Source of the DNA: Ehretia macrophylla
Taxonomy: Eukaryota > Streptophyta > Magnoliopsida > Boraginales > Ehretiaceae
NCBI GenBank assembly: GCA_037974665.1
Contig: CM075764.1
Span: forward strand, 81,801,825 to 81,865,824
DNA: 64,000 bases
Reading direction: 5' to 3'
Part shown: in pieces, positions 36,400 to 46,130 of the stretch
Layout of the letters: every line of letters begins with the position of its first letter
Numbering within the stretch: position 1 is the stretch's first letter
Notes under the pieces: generated by a model
The model's database searches: none
The model's input: the letters and a program-made list of their open reading frames with translations, nothing else
Told to the model about the DNA's origin: nothing
Translations under genes and position numbers: made by a program

Positions 36400-37300
36400 A
36401 CCAATGTGATAGGCACGTGGCCTGTTAGAAATTCTCTGGTTAGGAAATCAGGGATGGAATTATCCTCTCCCTTGATATACTGAATATCAGAATCAAAACT
36501 TGACAGGATGGCCTACCATTTGGCAAAAATCTGTTTAGATGCTATATTCTTAACATCTTTTGTTAGTACGTCCTTGGCTGACTTGCAGTCAACATGAACT
36601 AAGAATTTCTGATTCAACAAATCATCTTGAAATTTTGAAATACATTTCACAATGGACAAAATCTCTTTTTTGACTGTTGAATAGTTCTGTTGGGCTTTAT
36701 CCTAAGTTCCTGAATGAAAACGAACAATGTGTTCTTTTCCCTCTAAAATCTGTAATAGAATACTGCCAAATCCTAATTCAGAAGCATCTGTCTGAACTAT
36801 CTTTGGGGCGTCTGGTTGACATAAAGTCAAGACTGATAACACCTTAACTTGACACTTAATTTCCTGAACAGCTTTGGTATGAATGTCAGACCATGCTGGA
36901 GGATTCTTTTTAAGACGTTCAAAAAAAGGTTTACATAAATGGTGAATGCCGGGATAAAAATCTGCAACATAGTTTAAAGATCCTAGAAATCTTTGCAACT
37001 GTGTTTTCTCACGCAGAATATCTGGGAATTTTTCTGCAAAATCAAGTGTTCTTTGGATAGGGGTGATTTTCCCGAAAGAAATCATGTTTCCAAGAAATCT
37101 GATTTTTGTCTGGAAAAGCCTAATCTTGGGTGCAGAAACCACAAGACCATTTTCTTTGATAACCTTAAAGAAAATATGCAAATGTTTCCAATGCTGATGA
37201 ATCTCATTACTGAAGACTAAAACATCATCAATGTAAACAATTGTGAAATCTGTGAACTGATTAAAAATCTGGTTCATAATGTTCAACCGTTGCATCCTAG
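36400..37300 (-). pseudogene. Pararetroviral reverse transcriptase (second half) and RNase H
   Basis: In minus sense from 37295: FTIVYIDDVLVFSN with the intact catalytic pair (about 37225-37260), then 'IRFLGNMISFGKITP', 'LQRFLGSLNYVADFYPGI' and 'IVQTDASELGFGSIL' (RNase H Asp, about 36770-36810). After a stop at 36702 come 'EILSIVKCISKFQDDLL', 'FLVHVDCKSAKDVL' and 'IQYIKGEDNSIPDFLTREF' down to about 36420. This completes the RT that breaks off on the plus strand at 36137. Confidence 0.9.
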
Positions 37301-38730
37301 TTTTTTAAGGGAACTTAGAAGAACAAAACCCTATATGTCCAATGTTTTTGGTGAGAACATTAGGAAACTTATCTGTATTGTGTTTTTGGTGGAGAACACA
37401 ATTAAACTCCTCTGTGTGAATTACAATGGGGTAAAAATGCCATAACAATCATCTTCATTGTCATTGGCACTGTCTGTAGAAATAGATGCCTGATCTGGGG
37501 CAATTTCATCAAGCTGAAGCAAAATGGCCTAAACTTCATCATAACTGGTGGCCGCTGCTAACTGAGTCTAGAGGAAATTCTTGAAGGAGAGAAACTCCTG
37601 TTGTTCTGGTTGAATTTCCTTCTTCTGTTTCTGATTGGTTTCTAGCCATGCTTGGACTTTTGGAGTTGAACAAGAACTGTTGTTCATCTTCTTCCACCAC
37701 ATAACACTATGGTTTCTTCCGAAAGCCGGTATGACTTGCTGGTTCCGAAAGATACATGTTTGAATGCAAACTCTTATCTGAAAATCCATGTTACAAAGAA
37801 AATTCTGTAGAACACGAAAAATGGGGGAAGGTAGGCTAACTGTTCTGGTGCCTTCCAATTCTCCGTGAAATACTGGAATCCTTTGAGGACTGGTTCTGGT
37901 AAAATGTCTGTTATCGGACCATATAATGCCCACCATTAGATAAACCAATTTGGGACCTCTAAGGGGAATGTTTTCTTAAAAAGAAAAAACCATGACATAT
38001 TATGTTTATCATTCTGGCGATAGAAACATCTGAACCATGCCTGAATGTAATCATAATAGTTATAGTCTCTGAGGGGTACATTTTCTGGAATATGTTTGGT
38101 TTTCTGTGGGGGTTGTGCCCATTGATCAAGGGTGAGCACAGTTTGGAGTTTAGCCTTGACATGGCTATATTGGCCTAGTTGTTTGTCTTTGTTATCTGGA
38201 ACAAACTCTATGGAATTTTTTGCTATGAGAACGGCCTCATAGTAACTCTGTGTTTTGTATGTGTTGTCTGGGATATAGTTTGAATGAGGGTGAAGAAATG
38301 CCCTAGCAAACTCATCTGGGGTGATGTTTGGGTTATGTTTAAAGTGTGTAGGTTCTGTTACAAGAATCTGGTCAAAGACATTCTTGTATACGTATGAGGG
38401 GGATGGAAACTGTTTAGGTTCTGGGGTGACTGGTTTTGATTTCGCAACAAGGGGCTGAAACTTGTTACTGACTGCTAATTGTGAAGACGATGTACCTGCA
38501 ATACCTGCATGAACACCGGTTAACTATTTCTGAGGGGTCAAAGTCCCCAAAACTGTGAGGTTTCTACCTAGGGATGACTGGGTAGATGTCTGTATATGGG
38601 TAATCTGTTTATCTTCAACCTTGACTGGGGTTGATGACTGAGCTGGAGTTGCTACTGGTATGCTGGCTTTCTGGGCATAAGAACTAAGCTCGAATTCTTT
38701 TGCCTTGCCTTTATCTTTCTTCAGTGCCAT
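37301..38730 (-). pseudogene. Pararetroviral N-terminal ORF, function unassigned
   Basis: From an ATG at 38730 one frame stays readable for over 1 kb with only a few stops (38524, 37934, 37777, 37686). It begins with a Lys/Ser/Pro/Thr-rich region, followed by an aromatic-rich domain with 'EFARAFLHP', 'TQSYYEAVLIA', 'YNYYDYIQAWFRCFYRQND' and 'SWFFLFKKTF'. I recall similar domains as uncharacterised regions in endogenous plant pararetroviruses; a movement or virion role is possible but not shown. Below 37600 the frame decays. Confidence 0.7.
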
Positions 38731-38773
38731 TGTTACTAGGTCAGAAATGAATGATTCCTACAAATGGTTAGCA

Positions 38774-38792
38774 ACAATATATAAAGAAAGAA
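38774..38792 (-). promoter_or_regulatory. TATA-like element upstream of the pararetroviral ORF
   Basis: In minus sense 'CTTTCTTTATATATTG' lies about 50 bp upstream of the ATG at 38730 and follows an AT-rich non-coding stretch. Caulimovirids have their promoter in the intergenic region before the first ORF, so this is a plausible core promoter, but a TATA-like string in AT-rich DNA is weak evidence. Confidence 0.35.
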
Positions 38793-38962
38793 ATGCGGAA
38801 TTGAAAAGATATCAATTCTACTTCTGGATCTGAAATCTGTGTTTCAATCTACTTAATTGCGGTAGACTTGAAACAATCCATCTAAATCCATTAATTGGAT
38901 TCTTGGTGTCCGCTTCTGTGATCTGTAACACAAAATGAAAAGAGGTATTCCCGGAGGAATCC

Positions 38963-39009
38963 TATGTGATAGGCACGTGGCCTGTTAGAAATTCTCTGGT
39001 TAGGAAATC

Positions 39010-39010
<1 letters not shown>
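38963..39010. repeat. 48-bp duplicate of the RNase H end at the viral right border
   Basis: Copy of 36403-36450, identical by eye, beginning 'atgtgataggcacg' and ending 'aggaaatca', immediately before the TA tract. In minus sense both copies encode the same short C-terminal RNase H piece. Confidence 0.92.

Positions 39011-39052
<42 letters not shown>
39011..39052. repeat. (TA)n microsatellite, right flank of pararetrovirus
   Basis: TA repeats continue the tract at 33851-33869; together they correspond to the single tract at 28270-28312 in the other LTR. Confidence 0.95.
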
Positions 39053-39056
<4 letters not shown>

Positions 39057-40161
39057 ATGATGATATAATTTAATAAATGCCACATCATCGTCTTAGCTGT
39101 CAAAAGGTGAATTGCAAATTAATGACTAGATAATGTGCATGTAGAGATTGATGACTAGGATTGTTCATGTCATCAATCCTAGTCATTTGAATTTGAAATG
39201 AATGGATAGGATTCATTTTTGAATAAAGACAAAAGAATCTTGACCATTGCTTTTGTTGATAAAGCTTTTTTGACAAGTGTCAAGAGAGAGAATAAAGTTA
39301 CCTTTGGATTGTAATGATTACAACCCTAGGATTTGCATGGCTTTTACTTTAGAAGGAAGCAATTTTGATTGGCCACCTATTAAAGTAATATTATATATAT
39401 GTTTATATGAGTATATAATATATATTTAATAAAAGATGACAAGCATTCTCTCTCCATCCACTTGCAATTTTAGCCAAGGGAGGGAGGAGAGAGAAAGTTG
39501 TCATCTTGCCATCTAATGCTAATCATTAGGATCAAAAGGCTTGCATGGCTTTTGATTAAAAGGTGATAATATGATTGGTCACCTATTATGATGGATTATT
39601 ATAATAAAGATGATAGCATTTTTCTCTTACATACAAGGCCTCTCATTCACACACCACACTCACCAACTAAGGAAAAAACAACTTCATCTTTTTCCTTGCA
39701 TGTTTCGGCCATAGCTAAAAATACAAGAGAGAAGTTTTGTTTTGCTTGGTAACATACATACATAGTTTCAAAAGCTTGAAGATACTACTAGTACACTAAA
39801 TCTTCTAGCGGTGGTTGAGCTTTGGATGCTTAGTGGACTAACTAAGGCCTTCAAGTTAGAAGGATTCAAAAGCTTGTCATCCAACCTCATCATCTCCAAA
39901 GTGATCTACTAGTGAGGTATACATATGAACCTCCCTTTTTCTATATGTATTTTTGATATATATAGCAAGTGTTGATGAACAATGGATATAATAGAAAGTT
40001 AGCATATTGATCCTTTGTGACAAAACTTGTGAAATTTTTGTTGATGGCCTATCTAGTTTCGGCTATACCTAGGTATCCATGCATAACTTTTCCGATCTTG
40101 AATCCAACTTATGATTATGTTTTGACATGATATCTTATGTTGACTAGTTCCTTTCACTCCC

Positions 40162-40441
40162 ACTTGCACTAAAGGTCACTGCTACCTATCTTGAGACCCA
40201 TAGACTCAACATGAGCTGAGAATACATTTTCTATAAGTGTCTTGATAAATGGATCTGCTGGGTTTCTAGCTAAGGCAATCTTGTTCCACCACTATATATC
40301 CTCGGATTAAATAGTATTTTCTCTTTATGTGTTTGCCTTTTCTTTGATTCCTACGCTCCTTAAATTACTCTACAGCCCCCACAGATTATTTCATCTGACT
40401 AAGTAAAGACATATCTTAAAGTGGACTTTCTTGAATCTCTA
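40162..40441 (-). pseudogene. Copia C pol 3' end and polypurine tract
   Basis: In minus sense 'IALARNPADPFIKTL' and 'HVESMGLKIGSSDL' then a stop (about 40165-40285) are the last blocks of copia RNase H. The purine-rich AGTGCAAGTGGGAG before the 3' LTR is split by copia B, whose target duplication CTCCC is part of it. The stretch 40290-40441 is decayed; the middle of RNase H appears deleted. Confidence 0.82.
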
Positions 40442-42032
40442 TTAGTCTGAAAATCTAAGTCTGTATAAGCTAGACAATTTCGAATCATCTGTTCGGTATT
40501 CTAACACATAGTTCTTCGTTCTCCAGATATACTTGAATATGTGCTTAACTACGACCCAATAAGCTTGTCCTATGTTTGACTGATATCTGTTGATCATGCC
40601 TACAACAAAGTGGATTTCTGGTCTAGTACATAGCTTTGTATACATGCGACTACCAACTATCGAAACATATGGAACCTTCTTCATGCTTTCTATCTCCTTA
40701 GGTGTCTTTGGACACTAATCTCTGGATAGAGGTATTCCATGCCTAGGAGGTAACAAACCCTTCTTGGAACATTGCATGCTAAACTTGACAAGAATCTTCT
40801 CAATATATGAAGATTGGGATAATGCTAGTATCTTATTTCTACGATCTCGCAAGAGCTTGATCCCAAGAATATAATTAGTTTCTCTTAGATCTTTCATCTG
40901 GAATTGAGTAGATAGCCAAACCTTTATGGATGACAACATCCCTACACCACTTCCAATTAATACGATGTCATCCACGTAAAGGATTAAGAATACGACAGCA
41001 TTGTCATTACCTTTCTTGTACACATATGGTTCATCAATGTTCTGATCAAAGCCAAAAGATTTGACTCCTTGATCAAACTTGATGTTCCATGCACGTGATG
41101 CTGGCTTAAGTCCATAGATAGACTTCTTAAGCTTACAAATCATGTCTTCTTGGCCTATTACAACAAATCCATCTGGTTATATCATATAGATGCTTTCGTC
41201 TAATTTCGGTTAAAGAATCTATCTAAACATCCATCTACCATATCTCATAGTCATAATGAGACGCTATGGACAAGAGAATTCTTATGGACTTGAGTATGGC
41301 TACTAGTGAAAAAGGTCTCCTCATAATTGATCACTTTCTTTTTTAGTGTAACCTTTTTGCAACCAACCTTGCTTTGAAAGTTTCCACTTTCTCTTCCACA
41401 TTTCTCTTTCTTTTGTAGACCCATTTACACCTTATAGGTTTTACCCTTTCAGGTGCAACTACAAGTTCCCAGACCTGATTAGAGTATATGGACTCTAATT
41501 TTGATTTCATTGTTTGATGCCATTGGTCAGCAACTAAGTTCGTAACTACTTTATCATAACTAGTGGAGTCAGCAATTTGATATGCGGAGTTTGTCCGAAA
41601 AGACTCTTTGTAGTATCTATCAGGTTGCCTGACTTTTCTCCCACTATGACAAGGCTCCGGGGTACTAGTTATGAAAAGTTGTTCATTCACTTCCTCATTT
41701 GGTGTAGGTGCATTAGAAGATCCACAAGGTATCTCGTCTAGAGCAAAATTAGAATCTAATAATGTCTGGATCATTTCATCATTTTCTAAGTATCTAGCAT
41801 AGGTGTTAATTAACACTTTCTGATCCTTAAGGTGATTAAAGATCCCACCTCTGGTTCCTTTAGGATAGCCTATAAAATAGCACATTTCGAATCTTGGTTC
41901 TAGTTTTATAGCATTGCTACTCAGTACATAGGCAAAACATCCCCAAACATGGAGGTGCCTCAAACTAGGTTTGCGACCTTTCCACATCTCTAATGGTATT
42001 CTAGGTATTGATTTAGAAGGAACTAAGATCAA
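40442..42032 (-). pseudogene. rt: Copia C reverse transcriptase and integrase C-terminus
   Basis: From 42032 leftward: integrase C-terminal blocks ('IPLEMWKGRKPSLRHLHVWGC', 'MCYFIGYPKGTRGG'), the acidic linker, 'KWVYKRKRNVEEKVETFKARLVAK' (about 41345-41430), a decayed gap at 41160-41340 where the first catalytic Asp block should be, then 'LKKSIYGLKPASRAW', LILYVDDIVLIGS with an intact YVDD (about 40960-41000), 'FQMKDLRETNYILGI', and 'YVSIVGSRMYTKLCTRPEIHF' into RNase H. Several frames are needed; gaps at 41144-41342 and 40685-40714 carry stops. Confidence 0.9.
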
Positions 42033-42846
42033 AATGTATATTGTTGTTTCAAGTGCGTATTCCTAAAAATGATATAGGTAAAGTTGTATGACTTATCATG
42101 GATCTTACCATATCTAAGAGAGTTTGGTTTTTTCTCTCAACTACACCATTTGCTAGGGTGTCCTAGGTACAGTTAATTGAGATACAATTCAATATTTTGC
42201 AAGATACTACCTGAATACACCTGAGAGGTATTTGCCTCTTGGATCAAACCCAAAGGTTTTGATATGTCTTCCTAATTACTATATCATTTCAGCCTTAAAC
42301 TTTGATCTCATCAAAGGTCTCTGATTTCATTGCATTAGGAATACACATCAATTTCTAGAGTAATAATCTTGCAAAAACTAATGAAGTACTCTCCACCTCT
42401 ACGAGCTAGTGTGCTCATAGTACCACACACATCTGTGTGTACCAATTTTTAATATTTCATTGGCTTCTTGTCCCTTAGAAGAAAGTGGCCTTTCAGTCAT
42501 CTTCCCTTAAGACATTATTCGCGCTGAGGTAACTTTATTCAAGATCTAATGGGCTAAGATGCTCATTCTCGATCATCCTCTGAATCTTGTTCAGGCCCAT
42601 ATGGCCCAAACGAATATGCCATAGGTAAGCATCATTGGTTGAATTAACCCTTCTCTTATTACTATGCTCTATATTGTGCATCGAAGATGTTTTAGGATAT
42701 AAATAGGACGAGTTATTATGTAAACTTACGAAATAAATTATGTTATCATATCTACTGATGTCAACACTAGAATGGAAAGAAACTGCATAATTATAATTTA
42801 AAAGTTGCAAAACAGAAATTAAAATTTTACGAAAAATCTGGAACAT
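42033..42846 (-). pseudogene. int: Copia C integrase core
   Basis: Minus sense. The zinc-binding region 'YLWHIRLGHMGLNKIQRM' lies at about 42560-42640, then decayed core: 'THRCVWYYEH' where LVHTDVCGPMS is expected, 'DYYSRN', and near 42075-42170 'NGVVERKNQTLLDMVRSMIS' with the catalytic Glu. Multiple stops and shifts; part of the DDE core seems to be missing or replaced. Confidence 0.8.
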
Positions 42847-43245
42847 AATAACAACTGTTCAAAACTAATATTCTATCTTTACTTAAAGAAAGTAAAATAT
42901 CTACCACTACAGCAACCCACACTCTTGCACACTACCAACTCTTAGAGCAAACTCTCATCTCTTAAGCATTCACATTATCTAAAATACCTCCAAAGAATTG
43001 CAGGTCTAGATGGTGGTCCTGATTCTACTATTCAAGATTCTATAGAATCAACTACCAATCATGTTTCAATGTAAAACGCTAAAGGAAGTACATATCTTGC
43101 TATTACCAAGGCACTAAGGACAGTCCTTCTTCTAGTGCGCTTTCTATTTGCACTTGAAGTAATTTCCTTGGGCTTGTCACCTGCACCCTTCTACTTCTTA
43201 CTAGCTCCTCTACCTCACTGCCTTTTGCCCATCTTCTACTTTCCA
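42847..43245 (-). pseudogene. Copia C protease and nucleocapsid remnant
   Basis: Very decayed. In minus sense 'ASRxKxRxKxCP' near 43110-43160 fits a degraded zinc knuckle, and 'WLVVDS' near 43050 fits the WILDSGA protease motif with the active site lost. Position between gag (interrupted by a solo LTR) and integrase supports the assignment. Confidence 0.55.
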
Positions 43246-45535
43246 GTAATACCCGAGCCCGGAACATAAAATTTTTCTGTTTCTTTTTCTAGAAATTATA
43301 TTTTTCTTATATTCTATGCTATTTAAATGTTATTCGTTCATCGTAGCAAAGTGCATTGCATATCGAGAGTGATAGCTAGAGAAGGATTTCTAGTCCTCAG
43401 TGAATAGTATTATAGTATTTTTAGTATTTTAGTTTAATTAGTAGTGGAATTATATATTGTAACTAGAATTAAGTTTAATTGCCAACTTAAGTAAACTAGC
43501 TTGACTATTTTAATTAGCCTTGACCAAGACCATTGACCATTTGACTTGTTGTCATCTTTTATATAAGAAAAATATAATACAAAAAACAACAAGCTAAAAA
43601 AGAGAGAGAAACCCGAGAGCTTGAGGAAAAAGAAAAAAAAAGAATTTTCATCCATTTCATCAAATCTTCACTTGAGCTTGCTTAGGATCGTTCCCAGGCC
43701 TTTCAACGTTATCTTCCTAGCATCTAATAGTGGCTAAGGAGAGGGATGCATCGCTATTTTCGCATTTTAATATATGTTGTTTAAACTTTGATTTTTAGGA
43801 ATTGCTTATTGAATATCATTTAATTCGCTTTGATGCTTGAAATACCTTCCATGATGATAGTAGATCGTGCTTCTATAAGTTTTTAGCAATTTCTGCAGTT
43901 GAATTTGGGTATTGCAATTGTAGGTGACGATGGAATAGTAAAATTGAAATAATAAACCCTCGTTTTATAATTTTTATTCCGAATTGTGTTCTTTTGATAT
44001 GGAAAGATGCTAGACATGCTAAAATTCTTAAATGTATGGTTTATTTGGATTGTGCAATGGTAAAATGGAGAAAAACACATTGGTTTATAAAAGGGTTGAA
44101 TTGGTCGAGGTTGGGATTTCCTCATTTTGAGTGAAGGCATTGTCTTAGAATGCTGGGGAAGCACTTTTGGTGTGCTTGTGGCATCGTTGGGGGTTTGGTT
44201 CAGGTAGTTGTAGTTCAAACGAGCTAAGGGGAAAAATGGGGCTTTGTTGGAATTCTAGGTTAAAGTAGGGTTTCGTGGCTTCTGGTCGTGCCTTATGGTG
44301 TCCTAGGTTGAGTGGTAAAGTCGGTTTCCAAAAGTCGTGGCTCGTTTGGAAGTAGTACCACTTCGAAAGTTAGGGTCGTTTTGAGTTTTTGTTGGTTTTT
44401 ACTATGCTTTGCTTTTATAATGCATATTGTTGCTTATTATGCTTGTTATAGATGTTTGTGATTGAAATGTATATCAATTGCTGCTATTACGTGCGAGGGT
44501 AACCTACTTTGTTATTTTCACATGTGTGGCTTTCTTGTTCGTTTGTTGCATTGTATATGGTGTTGCATTCATTAAGTCAGGCGCGGGTGTGATGGGCCTC
44601 TCTAGGTAGTCTCGGACTACCAGGGCTGTGTTGCTCTAATCCCGTGTCCTATTCCCTTTCTTGCTTGGGTTGCCGCACAGGGAGTTTTGGGTCGTAGATT
44701 TACGGGGTACTTCCAGAGTACCTCAAACTAGGGTTATAAGGTGGTTGGGCTGGTACATCGTCATTGAAATCGTGATTGAAGTTGCTCATGGAAAGTGAAT
44801 CGTATCCTTTAATTGTGTGGTTATAGCCTTGGTACCTATAATGCTTATCTTGACTTAAATGTTTGGCTTAGTTTTGTTGTTTCTTTAATCCTTATATTGA
44901 TTGGTTTACTTGGCTATTTGCATTACACTTTCCTCTCATTTCCACCCCGATTACCTGTTTCACCCTCACTGAGCAATAGTTTTTGCTTATCCCTTTCTAT
45001 ACCATATTTCAGGAGTAGTTGAGGTTGTTCCCATTGAGGTGGTTGAGGAGGAAGTGGAGCAGGATGAGGTGTTTCCTTGATTGTTTTCACTTTGCTTAGC
45101 TGGTGGTTGGATGCCAACCTTTCTGTGGCGGAGCCATACTTGATGTACTTGTTACTTGGTTGTTGCAATATTTTAAGGCTTTGTAGCCTTATATGTAGTT
45201 TCTATTTTGAGGCCTTCGGGGCTTGTATGTAAAAGTTGTCAGGGTTGTAAAGACTGTACTTGAATGACTAGTGAGCGGATAGCATGCTAATGGTTTAAAT
45301 CTACTTAGTGGCATAAGTACCTGTGTAGTATGCATGACATTTTGATTTTAAGTCTGGTTTGACTAATGAAGAATGCATGTTTTTGAAAGATAACATTTTA
45401 TTTCATTTGTGTATTGTTATCTGGTGTTTATTCTATCAAATGTAGGATTTTGGATTGTCCACGATACAGAGGAGACTCCGTCTGTGTATCGGGTCTGGAC
45501 TTGACCATTAGCGTGGGTTGGGTCGGGGCGTGACA
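43246..45535 (+). mobile_element. Solo LTR nested in copia C gag
   Basis: Starts near 43246 with TAATACCCGAGCCCGG (TG lost) and ends GGTCGGGGCGTGACA; about 2.29 kb, no coding domain. The 5-bp flanks TTCCA (43241-43245) and TTCCC (45536-45540) match at four positions. Chromovirus LTR landmarks in plus sense include the CTACTTT loop at 44504-44510 and the palindrome at 44970-44989. Copia C gag sequence resumes on both sides. Confidence 0.85.
44497..44518 (+). other. Conserved LTR hairpin, copy in the copia C solo LTR
   Basis: Stem GGGTAAC with GTTATTT (four Watson-Crick and three G-T pairs) around loop CTACTTT. Confidence 0.5.
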
Positions 45536-46130
45536 TTCCCCTTGTTCTTAGGCCTCTTCCAAAGCGAGTTTAATCCTTAAATAGAAGATTGAGCTATATG
45601 GGCTTGACCTTTGGGCTTTAAAATAGTATGTGCTGCCTGAAGTTCCTTCATTAGCTATGGGACCATCATGTTCAACTTGCTCATATTGAGCTTGAACTTA
45701 TGAAGGATTTTGGTAGAGTCTCTAAGATCATGTCTTCTTGTCTAGCAAGATTGATCTTGGCCCTTTGGATCTTGGCAATGAAAAGGAGGTCCATTGTCTT
45801 AAGCACTCAATGCTTGATAGATGTCCCATTTGCCATCCTTGCTTGTTGGTATCTGACTTATAATAGTCAATGAGGTCAATCTTTGAGCAGCAATATCCAT
45901 GTTGTTGTACTGGGACACAAAGTATTTGACATGGAAACCAAAATGTGGCATACAACCATGTCATTGGCTTTCTTCCTTTGTCTCTCTGCCTCTCAACGGT
46001 CAAGTATAAAATTAGCTAGTAATAGAGGACTATGTTGGGCTTGGATATACTTGTGCCCTTTAACTTCAAGTATTATGTCCAAATTCTTTTATTTTTAGTC
46101 CATAATATTTGGGCAAGTTAACTTATTCTC
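45536..46130 (-). pseudogene. gag: Copia C gag remnant
   Basis: In minus sense, across several frames: 'KANDMVVCHILVSMSNTL' (about 45910-45965), a gap, 'LARQEDMILETLPKSFISS' (about 45695-45750) and a lysine/arginine-rich end. This order fits copia Gag (helical domain, then the 'LP..W/F' segment). The nucleocapsid lies beyond the solo LTR at 43110-43240. Too decayed to define a start. Confidence 0.65.

Larger units (their letters stand above)
33870..39010. mobile_element. Endogenous caulimovirid (plant pararetrovirus) copy, rearranged
   Basis: Both strands encode caulimovirid proteins. Plus strand: coat-protein region, zinc knuckle, coiled-coil linker, protease and first half of RT (33880-36140). 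Minus strand: an N-terminal open region preceded by a TATA-like sequence (38790-37300), then the second half of RT and RNase H (37295-36400). The copy lies in a TA microsatellite of the copia B LTR and has no LTRs or primer-binding site of its own. The genus cannot be settled by eye; petuvirus-like or related is my guess. All frames are broken, so it is a fossil. Confidence 0.9.
27010..40156 (+). mobile_element. Copia B, gag-only copia-type element (whole)
   Basis: Whole element bounded by TSD CTCCC. Order: 5' LTR, primer-binding site, leader, gag remnant, about 550 bp of non-coding DNA, then a 3' LTR lacking its first ~325 bp and interrupted by a pararetrovirus. No protease, integrase, RT or RNase H is present, so it relied on other elements in trans or lost pol by deletion. 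Confidence 0.9.
32915..40156 (+). mobile_element. Copia B 3' LTR, truncated at its start, with pararetrovirus insertion
   Basis: Homology to the 5' LTR begins near 32918 (equivalent to about 27333) and runs to the TA tract at 33851-33869, then resumes at 39010-39052 and continues to TTCCTTTCA at 40156. Without the insertion it is about 2.1 kb, as expected for a 2423-bp LTR lacking its first ~325 bp. The segments match the 5' LTR with scattered substitutions and small indels (e.g. 39120-39140 lacks a few bases). Confidence 0.93.

Noticed and set aside
33870-39010. Possibly activatable viral genome
   Set aside because: Coat N-terminus, part of the intergenic region and primer site are missing, RT is split on two strands and frames carry stops; it is a fossil fragment.
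44813-45168. Membrane protein or proline-rich peptide frames
   Set aside because: Both frames lie in the conserved non-coding 3' region of a chromovirus LTR.
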